A DNA stretch of 64,000 nucleotides from Brenneria izadpanahii (lineage in GTDB: Bacteria > Pseudomonadota > Gammaproteobacteria > Enterobacterales > Enterobacteriaceae), in contig NZ_CP050854.1 of NCBI RefSeq assembly GCF_017569925.1, positions 2,666,001 to 2,730,000 of the forward strand, in the 5' to 3' direction. The number at the start of each line of letters is the position of its first letter. The first letter of the stretch is position 1. Of the stretch, positions 10,271 to 19,011 are shown piece by piece. The position numbers were made by a program, and so were the translations under genes. The notes beneath the pieces are model-generated. The model did not search any database, was not told where the DNA came from, and saw only the letters and a program-made list of their open reading frames with translations.

Positions 10271-10600
10271 TCAACCGCCCGCCAGCTTCACCGTCATGCC
10301 TTTCGCTTCCAGCAATTGTTTCAGCACGTCGCGTTTGTCGCCCTGAATCTCGATGAGGCCGTCTTTTACCGAGCCGCCGCAGCCGCACTTTTTCTTTAAC
10401 TCCGCCGCCAGCTTATCCAGCGCGGCATCATCAAGATCGACGCCGCTGATGACGCAAACGCCTTTGCCCTTCCGCCCGCTGGTCTGCCGCTGGATTCGGA
10501 CGATGCCATCGCCGCGCGGACGCACAACTTTCTCTTCTTCTGGTTTGATTCGACCGGTTTCCGTTGAATAGACCAAACGGCTATCATCATTACGACTCAT
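10271..10600 (-). CDS. yciH: SUI1/eIF1-like translation factor YciH
   Basis: 109 residues. The C-terminal SUI1 fold is clear: VRIQRQTSGRKGKGVCVISG, the cysteine cluster KKKCGCGG, and the closing GDKRDVLKQLLEAKG. The E. coli homologue can influence start-site fidelity in vitro, but its cellular role is unclear. It lies three bases downstream of pyrF on the same strand, as in E. coli, and is therefore translated from the same mRNA. Confidence 0.93.
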   Translation of the reverse strand: MSRNDDSRLVYSTETGRIKPEEEKVVRPRGDGIVRIQRQTSGRKGKGVCVISGVDLDDAALDKLAAELKKKCGCGGSVKDGLIEIQGDKRDVLKQLLEAKGMTVKLAGG

Positions 10601-10603
10601 CGA

Positions 10604-11341
10604 TCACTCCTTCGCAGCCAGAGACGCCCGGATATCACGCAGCGTTTGCGCCGGATCGGCGGATTGCGTAATCGGACGGCCGATCACCATATAATCCACG
10701 CTGGCCTGCTGCGCCTGAAGCGGCGTCATGATGCGGCGCTGATCGCCTACATCGCTGCCGGCGGGACGAATCCCCGGCGTAACCAACTTGAAGCCGGTAT
10801 CGCATACTTGTTTAAGACGCTCGGCTTCATGCGCGGAACAAACCACGCCGTCCAGCCCGCAGTTATAGGTTAGCAACGCCAATCTTTCCGCCTGTTCCGC
10901 CGGGCTGACGGTAATGCCCAGATCGCGCAGATCTTCCGCTTCCATGCTGGTCAGCACCGTAACGGCGATCAACAGCGGCGCGTCGTCGCCAAACGGCAGC
11001 AGCGCGTCTTTCGCCGCCATCATCATGCGCGAGCCGCCGCTGGCATGCACATTTACCATCCAGACGCCCAGATCGGCGGCGGCGGCGACAGCATGGGCGA
11101 CGGTATTCGGGATGTCGTGAAATTTCAAATCAAGGAATACGTCAAACCCGCGCTGCTGGAGCGTTTTTACAAACTGCGGACCGAACAGGGTGAACATCTC
11201 TTTACCCACTTTTAACCGGCAATCCTGCGGGGAAATGCGGTCAACAAACGCCAGTGCGGACTGTCGATCGGCATAGTCCAGCGCCACGATAATTGGGGAT
11301 GATGTCGCCATGCCATTCTCTTTTGGATTTTCGTGTTTCAC
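10604..11341 (-). CDS. pyrF: Orotidine 5'-phosphate decarboxylase
   Basis: It catalyses the last step of UMP synthesis. The active-site signature [12 protein letters not shown] with the catalytic Lys/Asp network, the TIM-barrel strand [13 protein letters not shown], and the phosphate-binding VTPGIRP and MVIGRPIT are all seen. Two starts are possible: a GTG at 11341, with a good GAGGGG ribosome-binding site and 245 residues, which matches the family length; and an ATG at 11311. I prefer the GTG. It is in an operon with yciH, and close to lapAB as in E. coli. Confidence 0.95.
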   Translation of the reverse strand: MKHENPKENGMATSSPIIVALDYADRQSALAFVDRISPQDCRLKVGKEMFTLFGPQFVKTLQQRGFDVFLDLKFHDIPNTVAHAVAAAADLGVWMVNVHASGGSRMMMAAKDALLPFGDDAPLLIAVTVLTSMEAEDLRDLGITVSPAEQAERLALLTYNCGLDGVVCSAHEAERLKQVCDTGFKLVTPGIRPAGSDVGDQRRIMTPLQAQQASVDYMVIGRPITQSADPAQTLRDIRASLAAKE

Positions 11342-11546
11342 TTGTCACCCCTCTTGATTTAACAAACCAGCATTAGGCCTAAAATTCCCGCCGCATTCTA
11401 CATGCCCCGCCGTTGAAATCCCAGCCGCCTGTCAGGCGAATGCCATCGGCGGCCGTTTCTGGAACGGTAAGCGTGTTTATTCATTAGTATGTTGTAACTA
11501 AAGCGAGTGCTAACGATAAGATGTTCGCTTCACACGGGATAGCTTG

Positions 11547-12716
11547 CTATTGACCGTCTAACCCACGGATAGGTTTGATGCTGGCCCAACTGCGGCAGGA
11601 AGGACAGTGCCAGTATAGGGATTGGGACGTGAAGCCGCACTTATGGCAGCGATAGCGCGGTTTAGTTCGGATTTGCTCGCCGACCATATCACGCAGCACC
11701 AGCAGACTCTCTTTGGCCCGGCCGTCTTCCGCTTCGTTCAGGTGATAATCCATTAGCCGGTGGAATACGCGCATCGTCGGGTGCCGCTGGAGTTGGCGAT
11801 TAATATACACCTCGGTCGCTTCCGTTCCATGTTGCTGCTCAATGATATCCGCCAGCATCAGTTCTGCCGTCGCGCCCGAATTTTCTTCCACGCACCGCGT
11901 CAGAAATTCCGCCCATGCCTGCGGCTGCTGCAAATGCTGATAGCACTCTTGCAACATCGGCAGCGTTTCACTGACCAACTCCTTGTCCTGATCGAGCACC
12001 TGTTGCAGAGCATCGACAGCGCGGGCGTATTGCTGTTGCGCCATATAAATGCGCCCCAACATGATTGATACGCGAGCGCACTGTTTGTCCGCGGCGGCGC
12101 CCTTCTTCAACAACGCCAGCGCTTTATCCAGGTCGTCGCTGCTCATGGCCTGCAACGCCTGCTCGCAGTAAAAATGCGCGATGTCGGCCCTGAGTTGCTC
12201 CTCTCCCATCTTCACCAACGTTTCCGCGACATCAATAGCGTTCGGCCAGTCGCTGGTGGCTTGATGAATTTGTAACAGCTGCTGTAGCGCGCCGCGCCGA
12301 AAATCTTCTTCATCCACCAACTGTTTGAGAATTTCTTCTGCCCGGTCATACAGCCCCGCCGCCGTATAGTCCCGGCCAAGCTGCTGCACGGCCAGCAAAC
12401 GCTGCTCAAACGTAAGCGATGTACTTTCGGTCAATGCCTGATGAATGCGGATAGCGCGCTCGACTTCGCCGCGAGAACGGAAAAGATTGCCGAGGGTGAG
12501 ATGGGCTTCAAATGTGTTGCTGTCATCCTTGAGCATGTCGAGAAACAATTCAACCGCTTTATCCTGCTGATTGGATAGCAGAAAGTTCACCCCTGTGACA
12601 TATTCGCGCGACAGGCGGTTGGATTCCTGCTCTTTGTCCTGCTGCGCACTTCTGCGCCCCATGTACCAACCATAAGCGGCGGCCACAGGCAGCAACAGGA
12701 ACAGCAGTTCTAGCAT
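11547..12716 (-). CDS. lapB: Lipopolysaccharide assembly protein B (LapB/YciM)
   Basis: 389 residues. LapB is an inner-membrane protein with TPR repeats that controls LPS synthesis by promoting FtsH-dependent LpxC turnover. An N-terminal membrane anchor (LLFLLLPVAAAYGWYMG) is followed by tandem TPR helices from about residue 40 to 330. The C-terminal rubredoxin-like metal site has two CxxC pairs (CHKCGF and CPSCRSW), which is diagnostic. The lapA gene lies 13 bases upstream, and the pair is in the usual lapA-lapB-pyrF-yciH order. Confidence 0.95.
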   Translation of the reverse strand: MLELLFLLLPVAAAYGWYMGRRSAQQDKEQESNRLSREYVTGVNFLLSNQQDKAVELFLDMLKDDSNTFEAHLTLGNLFRSRGEVERAIRIHQALTESTSLTFEQRLLAVQQLGRDYTAAGLYDRAEEILKQLVDEEDFRRGALQQLLQIHQATSDWPNAIDVAETLVKMGEEQLRADIAHFYCEQALQAMSSDDLDKALALLKKGAAADKQCARVSIMLGRIYMAQQQYARAVDALQQVLDQDKELVSETLPMLQECYQHLQQPQAWAEFLTRCVEENSGATAELMLADIIEQQHGTEATEVYINRQLQRHPTMRVFHRLMDYHLNEAEDGRAKESLLVLRDMVGEQIRTKPRYRCHKCGFTSQSLYWHCPSCRSWASIKPIRGLDGQ

Positions 12717-12729
12717 AAAAAATGATTCC

Positions 12730-13035
12730 TTAGTGGGTGGCGGTCTGAACTGGCGTCACGCTTTCCTCATTTGAGGCTGAAATTTGTTGTTCCAGGCGCT
12801 TGATTTTACGTTGAGCGCGGCCTAATGCAATGCGCTGCCGCAGATAAAACAAACCACAAATTACCCAGCCCAGGATAAAGCCTATCGCAAATAGCGTGGC
12901 CAGCAGCGTCGATATGCGATAATCCCCTTGCGCCAGCAGATAATTAAACGTAATCGTCTGATCGTTGTGCGCACCCAGTGTGACAGAAATGATGAATATC
13001 GCCAGCACGAGTAAAAAAATCAGCAAGTATTTCAC
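12730..13035 (-). CDS. lapA: Lipopolysaccharide assembly protein A (LapA/YciS)
   Basis: 101 residues, with two membrane segments (LLIFLLVLAIFIISVTLG and LLATLFAIGFILGWVICGL) and a basic coiled tail (AQRKIKRLEQQI). The start is GTG at 13035 (MKYLLIFLLVLAIF), matching the E. coli N terminus. It works with LapB in LPS assembly; in E. coli the operon has a heat-shock promoter, which I did not identify here. Confidence 0.93.
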   Translation of the reverse strand: MKYLLIFLLVLAIFIISVTLGAHNDQTITFNYLLAQGDYRISTLLATLFAIGFILGWVICGLFYLRQRIALGRAQRKIKRLEQQISASNEESVTPVQTATH

Positions 13036-13560
13036 GTTCTATTTCCTGTGATATCCCATTAACCAAATGAATTATGCCAAATTTTGGCGATAAACCCCAT
13101 ATAATTACGACTTTCCACGCAGACAGAGAAAGTTCGGCGACCTATCGCCCTCTTCACCTATACCCTAAACAGCGCCCCCGAGAGGAAGGCTTAAGCCGCC
13201 GCCCGCGCTTGTTAGTTATCCAGGCTGAATAAAAATGACTAAGGCGTATCAGCAGGAGAGGAGCCGTAGAAGCAGGATGAACAGCAATTATCGGTCAAGA
13301 TCGCTACGCTTTATTATAGCGAAGGGATGAAACAAGCAGAAATTGCTGAATCACTCCGTTTATCACCGTCATTTGTATCACGGACCACCACGCCCTGCGG
13401 TAAAGCCCAGGGCGCAATCCAACGCCGAGCGGCCATACGCCCTGCCGGTCATTGAGTTTCAGGATATAGAACAACTCGATAAATAAGATAACGGATGACA
13501 TAACGCCATCCGCCGTACAATAAAAGGAAAGGAAATCAACGAAGCAAAACGCTAAAAAAG
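13036..13560. other. 525-base gap between lapA and pgpB with decayed coding sequence
   Basis: The first part should carry the lapA promoter. The middle contains the SorC-type remnant annotated separately. The remainder shows no intact reading frame or recognisable repeat. Confidence 0.4.
13270..13379 (+). pseudogene. Remnant of a SorC/DeoR-type sugar-responsive regulator (HTH only)
   Basis: Translating the plus strand from 13270 gives KQDEQQLSVKIATLYYSEG followed by MKQAEIAESLRLSPSFVSR. This closely fits the N-terminal helix-turn-helix of SorC-family regulators (pattern: LLvrvA.LYY.eGlsQaEIAerLglSrp.VSR). There is no start codon in frame (a TAG precedes it) and similarity stops right after the recognition helix. 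A decayed gene fragment; the sugar-binding domain is gone. Confidence 0.6.
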
Positions 13561-14328
13561 TTAGTCATTGACCGCGTCTTTCGCCACCGCTTCCTGGGCT
13601 TCTTCCCGCGGCGACAAAAACGGGCCGCACCATCGTTGAGCCAACCAGCAGGCAACCACCACCAGCAACCAGCTGATCAACGTTGCCGCAACCAGATCCC
13701 GCGGCCAGTGCATTCCCAACGCCAGACGGCTGCCCATCACCGATATCGCCCACAGCATGAGTATCGCCACGGTTTTGTAATGCCGGCGCGCCCACAGCAA
13801 TCCCACCCCCAACAGCGCCCAGGTAGCGGCGAACATGGTATGCCCTGACGGGAAAGCGAATCCTGTCTCAGTTTGCCAGTGATGGCGCAGCCAGTGAGGG
13901 ATCCCCTCTTCGTCCTGCAATTGATTTTTTACCAGATCGGCGCGCGCCTTGCGCGGCAGAGAATAGAAATAGCTGTCGTCAATCTGATGACTCTTTTCCA
14001 GCCAGATGACAAACGGCCGGGATTCCCGAACCCACTCTTTAATCCCCGACTTCACGCCCTGACCAATCATTACCGTGATAACCATAATGACCAGCACGCC
14101 GATCGCCGGTTTTACCCGAAAACGCAAGCACCAGAGAAACCAGGCGCTCAGTATAACGCTGGTTAACGTCCCCCACGGCGACGTCACCGTTTCGGTTGAC
14201 CAGTACAACATGCGCAGCCATAAACCATGATTTCCCGGCTGCCACTGCCACCCGCTGGCCCAGATGATCAATGGCATTATCAGTAAAATTATCGCACCAA
14301 TAGTGGTTCGTCTGGCGATGTCGTACAT
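13561..14328 (-). CDS. pgpB: Phosphatidylglycerophosphatase B / undecaprenyl pyrophosphate phosphatase
   Basis: 255 residues. This inner-membrane PAP2 phosphatase removes phosphate from phosphatidylglycerol phosphate and recycles undecaprenyl pyrophosphate. The three catalytic motifs are visible: the Lys/Arg motif ending ESRPFVIW, PSGHTMFA with the catalytic His, and SRLALGMHWPRD with the second His. Six membrane segments fit the family. It stands alone, divergent from ribA, in the enteric order. Confidence 0.95.
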   Translation of the reverse strand: MYDIARRTTIGAIILLIMPLIIWASGWQWQPGNHGLWLRMLYWSTETVTSPWGTLTSVILSAWFLWCLRFRVKPAIGVLVIMVITVMIGQGVKSGIKEWVRESRPFVIWLEKSHQIDDSYFYSLPRKARADLVKNQLQDEEGIPHWLRHHWQTETGFAFPSGHTMFAATWALLGVGLLWARRHYKTVAILMLWAISVMGSRLALGMHWPRDLVAATLISWLLVVVACWLAQRWCGPFLSPREEAQEAVAKDAVND

Positions 14329-14746
14329 CTTTTCTTCCTATAATTCAGTGTGATGCTTGCAACAGTAATGTCACAATTCTATCAAAAAAAACGGCGTGAA
14401 CGGTCAGTATGGCGTAAAATAGCTCTCGGTTCAGTCAATGAGTGGCCGATCGCATCAATATTTCCGCGCCGCTCAGACGCGATCGGTGTGTGCGATACCC
14501 TAACTTTGTTATGCCGTTCATCTTCCAGATTACAGCGATGCCGGCTTTCTTAAGTTACCCGGCGCCTCTTTGGAAAGCGGACGGATTCGTCACTCCCATC
14601 ACTCGGTTTATAGCGCTTCTGGCGGTTGGTTCTTTTGCCGCCCGGCTGCACCTAAAAATCTATTGGCATGGCAATGTTTTTTGCTGGTCAATGCCCGCTT
14701 CCGGCAGTAGGATGCGCGTCAGCATTTTTGTTTTTTGGAGAATAAC
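14329..14746. promoter_or_regulatory. Divergent promoter region pgpB/ribA
   Basis: A 418-base gap with promoters for pgpB (minus) and ribA (plus). A ribosome-binding site GGAGAA precedes the ribA ATG. No FMN-riboswitch-like fold or other named element was recognised, and no coding sequence. Confidence 0.35.
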
Positions 14747-15340
14747 ATGCAGCTAAAACGGGTGGCAGAAGCCAAATTACCCACCCTCTGGGGCGATTTC
14801 CTGATGGTGGGATTTGAAGAATTAGCCACAGGACATGATCATCTCGCATTGGTTTATGGTGATATTTCCGGCCCGACTCCTGTTCTGGCACGCGTGCACT
14901 CTGAATGTCTGACGGGAGACGCCTTATTTAGCCTGCGTTGTGACTGTGGGTTCCAGCTTGAGGCCGCGCTACGGCATATCGCCGAAGAAGGGCGAGGCGT
15001 ACTGCTGTATCACCGTCAGGAAGGCCGGAATATCGGCTTGCTGAATAAAATTCGCGCGTATGCGCTGCAGGATTTGGGCGCGGACACCGTCGAAGCAAAC
15101 CATCAGTTAGGTTTTGCCGCTGATGAGCGAGACTTCACGCTGTGCGCGGACATGTTCAAACTGCTGGGCGTTAATGCGGTCCGGCTGCTGACCAATAATC
15201 CGCAAAAAGTAAAAATCCTTAATGAAGCGGGCATCAATATCGTTGAACGGGTGCCGCTGATCGTCGGCCGCAACCCGAAAAATGAACACTATCTGGAAAC
15301 GAAGGAAGCCAAGCTGGGTCATCTGCTGAATATGAAATAA
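14747..15340 (+). CDS. ribA: GTP cyclohydrolase II
   Basis: 197 residues. It opens GTP to 2,5-diamino-6-ribosylamino-4-pyrimidinone phosphate, the first step of riboflavin synthesis. The zinc-binding [18 protein letters not shown] and the catalytic RQEGRNIGL are intact, followed by EANHQLGF and LLTNNPQKV. The start is the ATG at 14747 ([13 protein letters not shown]), which matches E. coli exactly. Convergent with the downstream peptide-binding protein gene. Confidence 0.97.
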   Translation: MQLKRVAEAKLPTLWGDFLMVGFEELATGHDHLALVYGDISGPTPVLARVHSECLTGDALFSLRCDCGFQLEAALRHIAEEGRGVLLYHRQEGRNIGLLNKIRAYALQDLGADTVEANHQLGFAADERDFTLCADMFKLLGVNAVRLLTNNPQKVKILNEAGINIVERVPLIVGRNPKNEHYLETKEAKLGHLLNMK

Positions 15341-15348
15341 CATTACCC

Positions 15349-15379
15349 CGTCCGGTCAAGCGGATAGCCTGACCGGACG
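15349..15379. terminator. Terminator between ribA and the OppA-like gene
   Basis: A perfect 10-bp stem (CGTCCGGTCA / TGACCGGACG) with an 11-base loop lies between two convergent genes and can serve both strands. Confidence 0.7.
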
Positions 15380-15385
15380 ACTTAT

Positions 15386-17026
15386 TTAGTGGGCGATGAC
15401 ATACATATCCTGCGTATAGTATTGCCCCCGGTTATTCGCATGAAAACCGCCGATGTAAGGTTTCACCATCTGCGGCTGTACGTAATGATAGACTGGCGAG
15501 AGCGGCATCTGCTGCTGAAGAATCGCTTCCGCCTGCTGGTATATCTTCTCTTTTTCCGCCTTGTCGCTGACGGTTAACGCTTTTTGCAGCAAAGCGTCAT
15601 ATTCCGCATTGCTGAATTTCGAATTGTTGTTACTGTCCTGCGAGCGCAGGATATTCAGAAAGGTGCTTGGCTCATTGTAGTCGGCAATCCAGGCATAGCG
15701 GACGACTTCATAATCGCCAAGCCGCATGGTATCCAGCATGGTTTTCCACTCCTGATTCACCAATTTCGCTTCAACGCCCAGATTTTTCTTCCACATGGAA
15801 CTGGCGGCGATCGCAATGCGCTGGTGTGACTCGGAAGTGTTATAAAGCAAGCTGAATTTCAAAGGATGCTTTTCATCAAATCCCGCTTCCTTCAGCAGCT
15901 TTTTCGCTTCGTTATTCCGCTGCCCTTGCGTCCATCCGGCCCATTCAGGCATAAGGTTTTTAAACCCGCCGGTGCCGTCCGGCGGCAGGTTATAAGCAGG
16001 AATCTGTCCCATACCCAGCACATTATTGGCGATAATGGTTTTATCAAGGCTCAGGTCCAGCGCCCGGCGCACGCGCGGATCGTTGAACGGCGCTTTCTGG
16101 GTGTTGAACTGATAAAGATAGGTGCAGAGCAGCGGCGAGATTTTCACTTCATTGGGGTAATCCTGCTGCAATTGCTTGAACTGTACCGGAGAAAGGATAT
16201 TCGTCACGTCGATTTCGCCCGCTTTATAACGGCTGAGCTCCGCCGACTGCGAGGAAATAGGTAAGTAAGTGACCTTTTCAATCACCGTATGGGCGTTGTC
16301 CCAATATTGCGGATTACGTTTCCCCACCAGCCGTTCGTTGACAACCCATTCGCTCATTACATACGGACCGCTGCTGACGAAATTTTTTACCTGCGTCCAG
16401 GCGTTGCCATATTTTTCAATGACGGCTTTCGGCAGCGGAACCAGGACATGGTAATCGGCCATTTCCAGAAAATAAGGCACCGGGTGCTCCAGCGTAATCT
16501 GAATCGTTTGACTATCCAGCGCTTTTATTCCCAATTCCTGCGGCGATTTCTTCCCAGCCATAATATCCGCCGCGTTCTCTACGTACATACTGGCGATATA
16601 ACTGCCGTAAGGCGACAGCGTTTTGGGATCGCTGAGGCGCCGCCAGCTATAGACGACATCATCGGCCGTCAGCGGCGAGCCATCGGACCATTTCAGCCCC
16701 GGACGCAAATGGAATGTCCATACCCGGTTGCCGTCATTGTCCCACCTCTCGGCCAATCTGGGCTGAACGGAGCCATCATCGCGCACGCGAATCAGGTTAT
16801 CAAAAAAGTCATTAATAAGATGGGCTTCCACATCGCTTTCGACTTTATGCGGATCGAGCGAAGCAGGTTCGGAGCCGTTACCGCGAACCAGTTCCTGCTT
16901 CGGCGCCAGTTGAACGCCGGCGGGAACCTCCGCCGCATAAACGGCAATCGAACTCACGGCGGAACAAAGTGGGAGCAGCAGAGCACAGAGCGTTTTCTTG
17001 CCGCTGACGTTTAGCGCGAAGTTCAT
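15386..17026 (-). CDS. Periplasmic oligopeptide-binding protein (OppA/MppA family)
   Basis: 546 residues. It belongs to SBP family 5, which delivers peptides to an ABC importer. A signal peptide ends near AVYAAEVPAG; the mature part has the conserved RGNGSEPASLDPHKVES, WDNDGNRVWTFHLRPGLKWSDGSPLTADDVVYS (split over several strands), and the C-terminal SPVYHYVQPQMVKPYIGG. It is encoded alone, without oppBCDF, so it probably borrows the permease of another operon, as MppA does with Opp. OppA versus MppA cannot be decided by eye. Confidence 0.9.
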   Translation of the reverse strand: MNFALNVSGKKTLCALLLPLCSAVSSIAVYAAEVPAGVQLAPKQELVRGNGSEPASLDPHKVESDVEAHLINDFFDNLIRVRDDGSVQPRLAERWDNDGNRVWTFHLRPGLKWSDGSPLTADDVVYSWRRLSDPKTLSPYGSYIASMYVENAADIMAGKKSPQELGIKALDSQTIQITLEHPVPYFLEMADYHVLVPLPKAVIEKYGNAWTQVKNFVSSGPYVMSEWVVNERLVGKRNPQYWDNAHTVIEKVTYLPISSQSAELSRYKAGEIDVTNILSPVQFKQLQQDYPNEVKISPLLCTYLYQFNTQKAPFNDPRVRRALDLSLDKTIIANNVLGMGQIPAYNLPPDGTGGFKNLMPEWAGWTQGQRNNEAKKLLKEAGFDEKHPLKFSLLYNTSESHQRIAIAASSMWKKNLGVEAKLVNQEWKTMLDTMRLGDYEVVRYAWIADYNEPSTFLNILRSQDSNNNSKFSNAEYDALLQKALTVSDKAEKEKIYQQAEAILQQQMPLSPVYHYVQPQMVKPYIGGFHANNRGQYYTQDMYVIAH

Positions 17027-17132
17027 ATAAATTCCTTATTACTGATATTAATTAACATCCTATGATGTAATAGCGCGCCGACCCCATATCTTGCAAGCAG
17101 TTAACACAATACCGCGAATATATAGAGGACAA

Positions 17133-18656
17133 TTATTTTATGTAGTGAACCGCGTTTTCAGCGGCTATCCGTCCTGAATTCAGCGCAAAGGCAAAGCTGG
17201 CGCCCCCCATTTCGAGATCGTAGCTATCGCCATACATGCCGCCTGCGTCCAATCCCCCGGCGTAAAGGCCGGGAATAGCCCGCCCTTGACCGGTCACGAC
17301 TTCCGTTTTCTCATTAATTCGTATGCCGCCGAATGTCCCCAGCGCCCTGGGGCGAAGTTTCGTGACATAGAACGGCCCTTTTTCCACCGGCCGTATGAAT
17401 TCGCCATCCTTAAAGAATTCGTCGTCCTTATGTATGGAGGCGGCTTGATTATTGCGGTCGATAGTGGCTTTCAGCACGTTGGGATCCGCGCCGATGCGCT
17501 TCGCAATCTCATCAATAGTGTCGCACTTGAAAACGTTGCCGTTATTTTTCGCCAGTTCCTTATTGAACTCATCCTCAAGTTTTTCAAGCCTGGCGCCATA
17601 GGTTACCCATTCGCCGATGGGCATCTGGATCCCTTGATTGAGAAACATCTGTTTTGTCTGCTCGTCATAGATTGAGTAGGCCACACCGCCGATTCTCTCC
17701 AGCGCATTACCGGCGAAGGGCCACTCGGCGATGTTATATTCATCGGTGTATCTTCTACCGGTGGGATCGACATAAAGGTAGGGCTGAACGGCGGCCGCGA
17801 TAAGATGCGAACTAGTGGAGAAATCAGGCAGGCCGGGACGATAAGAGATCATTATCTCAATCCCCTCCTCGGCAGCTCCGGCTTCCCAGGCCATCTGGAT
17901 ACCTTCGCCATCTTTACCTGACTGGCCGACCATGATCACATCTGGAAATCTGGAGTATTTTTTCAGCATTTCCCGGTTATTGCCGTAACCGCCGGTGCCG
18001 ATCACCACGGCTTTGGCGTTGACGATCACCTTCTCCCCGTCTTGGTTTACGCCTTCAACGCCCACCACGCGGTCGTCGTTTTTGATCAGTTTTTTACCTG
18101 GCGTTCGGAGAAGAACCGTACCGCCCAAATCGCGGAATTTCCTGGCGAGCGCCATCATCACCGCATTGCCGTGATTGTAGCGTTTACCGTCGATCTCAAG
18201 TTCTCCCACTACGTGCCAGGTTAGCGGACCACCAAAACCGCCTACGCCAATAAACTCATAATTCACGCCGAACTGTTTCAACCATTCAAGCGTTTCGGCG
18301 GACTTATGCACAATGGCGCTAACCAGCGGCGCGTTGGCCCGCCAGTGGCTATAGTTCATGATCGCCTGGAAGGCGAACTTTCTGGATACGTCGATACCCT
18401 GCCTTTTTTGCATGGCGCTTTCCGCAGCGAAAATGCCTTCGGCAAAATTTGCCGAACCGCCGAGGATAGCTTGTTTTTCAAGAATGATGACATCGGCTCC
18501 GAGCATTTTTGCCTGTACCCCTGCGGCAAGCCCCGTCGCGCCGCCCCCTACGACGACAATATCGGTGTTATACACGTTATCCGCGTAGCTAAATGGAGCA
18601 AACGCCATGGCTATCAGAACCGCGAGCGGGATCCTAAAGGTAAATAAACGATTCAT
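17133..18656 (-). CDS. Secreted FAD-dependent fumarate-reductase-type flavoprotein
   Basis: 507 residues. A Sec signal peptide (cleavage near SYADNVYN) is followed by a dinucleotide fold (IVVVGGGATGLAAGVQA) and the FAD-binding layout of soluble fumarate reductases, urocanate reductases and related flavocytochrome c enzymes. The C terminus holds the FAD motif GLYAGGLDAGGMYGDSYDLEMGG (in two parts). The protein lacks both a multiheme cytochrome domain and an FMN-binding domain that usually deliver electrons in this family, so the electron donor must be another protein. The substrate could be fumarate, urocanate or another alpha,beta-unsaturated acid. It is flanked by the OppA-like gene and acnA and is not in the enteric core order. 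Confidence 0.8.
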   Translation of the reverse strand: MNRLFTFRIPLAVLIAMAFAPFSYADNVYNTDIVVVGGGATGLAAGVQAKMLGADVIILEKQAILGGSANFAEGIFAAESAMQKRQGIDVSRKFAFQAIMNYSHWRANAPLVSAIVHKSAETLEWLKQFGVNYEFIGVGGFGGPLTWHVVGELEIDGKRYNHGNAVMMALARKFRDLGGTVLLRTPGKKLIKNDDRVVGVEGVNQDGEKVIVNAKAVVIGTGGYGNNREMLKKYSRFPDVIMVGQSGKDGEGIQMAWEAGAAEEGIEIMISYRPGLPDFSTSSHLIAAAVQPYLYVDPTGRRYTDEYNIAEWPFAGNALERIGGVAYSIYDEQTKQMFLNQGIQMPIGEWVTYGARLEKLEDEFNKELAKNNGNVFKCDTIDEIAKRIGADPNVLKATIDRNNQAASIHKDDEFFKDGEFIRPVEKGPFYVTKLRPRALGTFGGIRINEKTEVVTGQGRAIPGLYAGGLDAGGMYGDSYDLEMGGASFAFALNSGRIAAENAVHYIK

Positions 18657-18969
18657 GCGTCTACCTCTCTTTATCTCTATTTTTATTATTCGGCGTGCGC
18701 TATCGCTTGAAGACTATCCTGCTGGCGGCTCAACACCAGAGAACCGAAGACGAGTAAACCGATCGTCGGGAAGCGGCGGCGTCGTATTTACCTTATCCTG
18801 ACGTAAATCGTGGAACTGTGAACGCGGTCATCCGCTGTGCGAAATTTAATCAATGCGGCAATTGGAATTTGATCCGCCGCTTAATCAGCTTTCCCAATCG
18901 GGATAATTTGATGGTTGATATCGGGCGAGAGTATTGCGCAGAGGGTTTATTGAATGATTAAGAAGCCAT
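18657..18969. other. Gap upstream of the flavoprotein gene, with a possible protein-tail remnant
   Basis: Holds the promoter of the flavoprotein gene. On the minus strand a short open frame (18787 to 18686) encodes a hydrophobic tail, FPTIGLLVFGSLVLSRQQ, ending at a stop. It looks like the C terminus of a lost membrane protein, but it is too short to name. Confidence 0.25.
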
Positions 18970-19001
18970 CGCCGCGATACCGCAAATCAGGTATCGCGGC
19001 G
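18970..19001 (-). terminator. acnA terminator hairpin
   Basis: An 11-bp perfect inverted repeat (CGCCGCGATAC / GTATCGCGGCG) with a 10-base loop lies 11 bases past the acnA stop codon. Confidence 0.65.
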
Positions 19002-19011
19002 GTTGTCTGTC

